A stretch of DNA of 64,000 nt, from assembly GCA_934489735.1 (NCBI GenBank), contig CAKSSR010000011.1, forward strand, positions 1-64,000, given 5' to 3'. The translations under genes and the position numbers were made by a program. Of this stretch, positions 61,116-64,000 are shown one piece after another (the stretch's first letter is position 1; every line of letters starts with the position of its first letter). Source of the DNA: an uncultured Eubacteriales bacterium. Its GTDB lineage: Bacteria; Bacillota; Clostridia; Oscillospirales; Acutalibacteraceae. Below the pieces are notes generated by a model that worked only from the letters and a program-made list of their open reading frames with translations, ran no database searches and had not been told where the DNA came from.

Positions 61116-62051
61116 CTAGCACAAGTTATACTTTTCAAAAAAATCATAACTATTTTTAAAAAATAGCTTATCAATAAGTTCTTCACTATAATTATGCCTT
61201 AACAAGTATTCATAAAATCTTTCTATATCTCTCAAATTGCTTAAATCTTTTATCGTTTTGCATCCGTCGAAGTCGCTGCCTATAGCAACAGTGTCCTCTC
61301 CCTTTAATGATAAAAAGTGTTCCAAATGCTTCATTAATTCATCGAATCCCGCATCTTCCTTTTCACTTACAAATTCTTTACAGAAGTTAAGTCCTACTAA
61401 TCCTTGTCTATTTTTGATTGCCAAAAACTGATCATCGGTAAGATTTCTCTTATTTGGGCAAACACTTCGTGAATTAGAGTGACTTGCCACAAATGGTTTC
61501 TCGGTTACGTCAAACACATTCCAAAATAGCCTTTCACTTGCGTGAGAAATATCAACTATAATCTTATTATACTCCATTAATTTTACTGCTTGCTTACCAA
61601 ATCTACTCAAGCCCTTTGCATTTTCAACTAGTATTCCATCCCCTATCTCTGAGGATCCATTCCAGGTCAAGGTAACCATCTTTACTCCCAATCTTTTTAG
61701 CAAATCAATGTTATCTAGATCATCTCCAATTGCTGCACTTCCTTCAACTGTAAATATACCTGCACACTTTTTTGCCTTAAGAGCCTTTTTGATATCTCCC
61801 TCATCCTTACAAAGGAACATTGACCTACCATTTAATATGTATTCTCTTATCAATTTAGCATAAGAAGATTTAAGTAATTCTAATGCCTTCCTACCTCTCA
61901 TTTTATCAGGGATCCATATAGCAAAGCATTGAACCCATTCAGATATATTTCCCCTCTTATCAAGTGAAACTTGAAGATCATTTTCTCCAAAACCTTTATC
62001 ATTATTATAACACTCATAAAGTGTATCACAATGCAAATCAAAAAATCTCAT
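61116..62051 (-). CDS. Membrane dipeptidase (peptidase M19 family)
   Basis: 311 residues from the ATG at 62051, with GAGGT upstream; the longer frame to 62117 lacks a site. Metal ligands: DLHCDTLYE (HxD), the bridging Glu in FTVEGS, and His in VDISHAS and ASHSNSRSVCP. The M19 family hydrolyses dipeptides, including D-amino-acid forms. No signal peptide is seen, so it is probably cytoplasmic. Confidence 0.94.
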   Translation of the reverse strand: MRFFDLHCDTLYECYNNDKGFGENDLQVSLDKRGNISEWVQCFAIWIPDKMRGRKALELLKSSYAKLIREYILNGRSMFLCKDEGDIKKALKAKKCAGIFTVEGSAAIGDDLDNIDLLKRLGVKMVTLTWNGSSEIGDGILVENAKGLSRFGKQAVKLMEYNKIIVDISHASERLFWNVFDVTEKPFVASHSNSRSVCPNKRNLTDDQFLAIKNRQGLVGLNFCKEFVSEKEDAGFDELMKHLEHFLSLKGEDTVAIGSDFDGCKTIKDLSNLRDIERFYEYLLRHNYSEELIDKLFFKNSYDFFEKYNLC

Positions 62052-62107
62052 ATATTTGTACCTCATTAGACATAATGCCCAATGTTCTCCCTTCTTACAA
62101 TAAACTT

Positions 62108-62485
62108 TTACTGCCAAATTTCTTTTTTCAAGCCATCATCCAACCAAAATGCATTTGATATATGATTAATATAGACTTTACCTTTTTTATTTATTACTTC
62201 CAACACGTCAAATCTTGGTTGTAAATTCTCATGATAATTACTCATAAAGTCCAATGCAGTCTTAATTATTCTAGCCTGTTTCTTCTTTTCTACTGATTCA
62301 GCTGGCAATACTACTGAATCGTACTTTCTCATTCGAACCTCAATAAAGATTAAATATTCATCTTTACTTGCTATTATATCCACTTCTCCAAACTCACTGT
62401 GAAAATTTGTAGATATAATCTTCATTCCTTTATTAATAACATATTTTTGAGCGATCTTTTCGTAAAAATAACCTTTTTCTAGCAT
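62108..62485 (-). CDS. yraN: YraN family (UPF0102) nuclease-fold protein
   Basis: About 125 residues from the ATG at 62485, chosen because family members begin near GYFYEKIAQKYV; the longer frame to 62542 adds a Leu/Phe-rich end with no match, and neither start has a clear ribosome site. The restriction-endonuclease-like core is EFGEVDIIASKDEYLIFIEVRMRK, with E-x-D and E-x-K-like residues (here EVR). Often found near rnhB and dprA, not here. Its 5' region abuts mini-element copy D. Confidence 0.88.
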   Translation of the reverse strand: MLEKGYFYEKIAQKYVINKGMKIISTNFHSEFGEVDIIASKDEYLIFIEVRMRKYDSVVLPAESVEKKKQARIIKTALDFMSNYHENLQPRFDVLEVINKKGKVYINHISNAFWLDDGLKKEIWQ

Positions 62486-62557
62486 ATTCCCAAAAAAAAA
62501 TTCCTTCCTCAAAAATTCAAGTAATAAACTTAATCTTTTCAATTTTTTAGTTCTCTG

Positions 62558-62696
62558 CTGAACCTCCCACGACTAAAGTCGCAGGGTTCTTGGGAACTCT
62601 CTCCTAACGGAAAGATATTTACCAAGCTATCCCCGTAGTTCCTACGGTTCTTCCACTAACTCATGACTAAAGTCACGAGTGTGCGTGGTCGTTTCT
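62558..62696 (-). mobile_element. 139-bp IS200/IS605-derived mini-element, copy D
   Basis: Identical to copy C. The left flank is TTGATT. It entered the 3' end of the CofE-like gene, which now ends within it, and its right end lies close to yraN. Confidence 0.93.
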
Positions 62697-63416
62697 AATC
62701 AAAATGAATGGAGTCAACTCATCCGACTGACCTGCGGGGTTGTCTCTTATAAGATCCATTAAATTTTCTTCTGACTCATTGATAGAGTCGCTCTTTCCAA
62801 GTATAACGACACTCAAGTCATTTGCATCAACTATCATCGTTTCGATACCCAATTTGTCTTTAATTTCTTTACATACCTTATCAGGTTCTTTTGGATTCAA
62901 TAATGCTATATCATGATATATATCAAAAGAAGATCCTTTATAAAATCCATCTATTCCATCTATGCCATGGCCTGCAATTTTATAGAAGACTCCCTTTTTG
63001 CCGAACAACTTTGTCACTGCTGAGCATATACTTGCCCACAATATCAAAGGCAATCCAGCGATATTTATTGCAAGCTGTAATTTATATGGTTCATCCATTG
63101 CTATTCCATGGTTATTAGATGATGCAAATTTTGATAAAAACTTAGCCCAAAAGCCCAATTTTACATCTTTTTTCTCAACTATATTATTCTGGCACATTGA
63201 TATAACCTTTTCGCTTACAGACAATATATCACCTTCTTTATACAAAGGCGATACATATTTAGACATTATATCAATATACGAATCTCCTCTTTCGATAAAA
63301 TGTGTCTGAATAGCAAGTCTTTCATATTCTTTGCCATTTACTGATACCTTTTTTCTTATGAAATAGACAATACCATCTTGTTCTCTTTTATCGTCTGGTT
63401 TATTTCTAAATCCCAA
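62673..63416 (-). CDS. F420-0:glutamate ligase-like (CofE family) protein, 3' end altered
   Basis: 247 residues. The CofE-like fold is suggested by GDILSVSEKVISMCQNN (about residues 60-76), AGHGIDGIDGFYKGS and DLSVVILGKSD. In Clostridia without F420 such proteins have unknown roles. The last seven residues (RNDHAHS) and the stop come from mini-element copy D, so the native C-terminus is lost. AAAGGAG precedes the ATG. Confidence 0.85.
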   Translation of the reverse strand: MGFRNKPDDKREQDGIVYFIRKKVSVNGKEYERLAIQTHFIERGDSYIDIMSKYVSPLYKEGDILSVSEKVISMCQNNIVEKKDVKLGFWAKFLSKFASSNNHGIAMDEPYKLQLAINIAGLPLILWASICSAVTKLFGKKGVFYKIAGHGIDGIDGFYKGSSFDIYHDIALLNPKEPDKVCKEIKDKLGIETMIVDANDLSVVILGKSDSINESEENLMDLIRDNPAGQSDELTPFILIRNDHAHS

Positions 63417-63450
63417 TTTTGCACACTCCTTTCATATTATATTACTATTT

Positions 63451-63480
63451 GCCTCCGAGTAGTTATCGGAGGCGTCTTTT
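63451..63480. repeat. 8-bp hairpin between two minus-strand genes
   Basis: GCCTCCGA/TCGGAGGC with a 7-nt loop. The T-run (TCTTTTTT) is on the plus strand, so it is a good terminator only for plus-strand transcripts, although both neighbours are on the minus strand. Confidence 0.7.
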
Positions 63481-63487
63481 TTCCAAC

Positions 63488-63904
63488 TTAGATCTTCTTA
63501 ACTTTGCCCATAACCGACTCAGGTATACCACTTTCATCCATAGATAGTGAGAAATAAAAGTCTATTTGAGTTTTTGTAGTCAATGCCAAAACCTTGTCAA
63601 TGAACGTTTCTAAATCTTTCATATTATCAGAACAGATTTTCAATACCGAGTCAACCAAGACATCAGTTATGTCATAGTTACCTGCACATAATCCTGATAA
63701 GAAGCCATATAAAACATCGTAGCCCTCTATTCCATACTCATCTATGTCTATCAATCTTGCCTCATGAGTAACGTCGTACTTATGATGTGTTCCTTTCTCG
63801 AGAGCCACTACATTACCCGTAGATGTTTCTACGCATCTGTTAGTATACTCTATCAACTTCTTAGTCTTTCCTGTCCCTTTTTCTCCTACTATAAAATATA
63901 TCAT
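63488..63904 (-). CDS. P-loop ATP-binding protein of unknown role
   Basis: 138 residues. Walker A GEKGTGKTKK at residues 7-16 (IVGEKGTGKT). The rest (RLIDIDEYGIEGYDVLYGFLSGL, LTTKTQIDFYFSLS) has a possible Walker B and matches small ATP-binding proteins seen in Clostridia. No partner domain is visible. GGAGGG lies before the ATG. It is transcribed towards the CofE-like gene. Confidence 0.8.
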   Translation of the reverse strand: MIYFIVGEKGTGKTKKLIEYTNRCVETSTGNVVALEKGTHHKYDVTHEARLIDIDEYGIEGYDVLYGFLSGLCAGNYDITDVLVDSVLKICSDNMKDLETFIDKVLALTTKTQIDFYFSLSMDESGIPESVMGKVKKI

Positions 63905-64000
63905 TGTTAATCCCTCCGAAATATTATTTTAATATACCGCTTTTTTACTTTTGACTTGCACTACTAATTTGCTTCCAAACGGAAGTAAATTTCACGCATT

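Noticed and set aside
37029..62696. The four 139-bp repeats as a dispersed CRISPR or REP array
   Set aside because: Copies are kilobases apart, with unique flanks and IS605-type ends; no spacers or cas genes are seen.

Overview
The window is AT-rich DNA from an endospore-forming member of the Clostridia (Firmicutes). It carries spo0A, spoIIIAC-AH, sipL-spoIVA, a spoIVFA/spoIVFB-like pair and a dacF-like carboxypeptidase. It also has Firmicute-type synteny (ylxM-ffh-rpsP-khpA-rimM-trmD, aspS-gatCAB, ftsEX with an M23 hydrolase) and gut-Clostridia-style surface-protein repeats. A Rickettsia/Chlamydia-type ATP/ADP translocase (25598-27139) is unexpected in such a genome. With several secreted repeat proteins of unknown function, it suggests a host-associated, possibly intracellular spore former. 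That lifestyle is an inference from gene content only.

Layout. 1-9914: an edge lipoprotein, a signal-peptide protein derived from UvrB, uvrB, the M23/M50 sporulation pair, a 1153-residue modular protein behind a consensus promoter, and queA. 9999-16993 (mostly minus): pspA with a TPM-domain partner, a glutamate-cysteine ligase/ATP-grasp pair, a secreted helical-repeat protein, spo0A and a HTH regulator. 17028-22409 (minus): aspS-gatC-gatA-gatB, with a transposon remnant in the aspS leader. 22788-31217: a PASTA pseudokinase, a phosphatase, the nucleotide translocase, an HtrA protease, mnmG-rsmG and a candidate small RNA. 31297-36696: a 1612-residue surface protein with two poly-G tracts, and a small CPCC protein. 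36874-44379: the ylxM-ffh-...-trmD cluster, interrupted by fic and an orphan tnpB, followed by an HPr. 44457-47882: the spoIIIA operon without AA and AB. 48054-55362: a small zinc protein, an ABC exporter, sipL-spoIVA and dacF. 55498-63904 (minus): cell-wall, regulatory and housekeeping genes.

Mobile DNA. Four nearly identical 139-bp elements (37029, 43487, 59762, 62558) have the terminal hairpins and TTGAY-type flank expected of IS200/IS605-derived mini-elements. All four are co-directional with the gene they precede. One has rewritten the C-terminus of the gene it entered. A full-length tnpB lacks a neighbouring tnpA and a recognisable right end. A separate tnpB tail with right end lies in the aspS leader.

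How the genes work together. Spo0A, SpoIIIA, SipL/SpoIVA, SpoIVF and DacF cover sporulation from commitment to cortex. AspRS with GatCAB suggests transamidation synthesis of Asn-tRNA and/or Gln-tRNA. FtsEX with its M23 hydrolase handles septal peptidoglycan. No rRNA, tRNA or CRISPR array was seen. Starts were re-chosen from ribosome-binding sites wherever the longest open frame ran past one.
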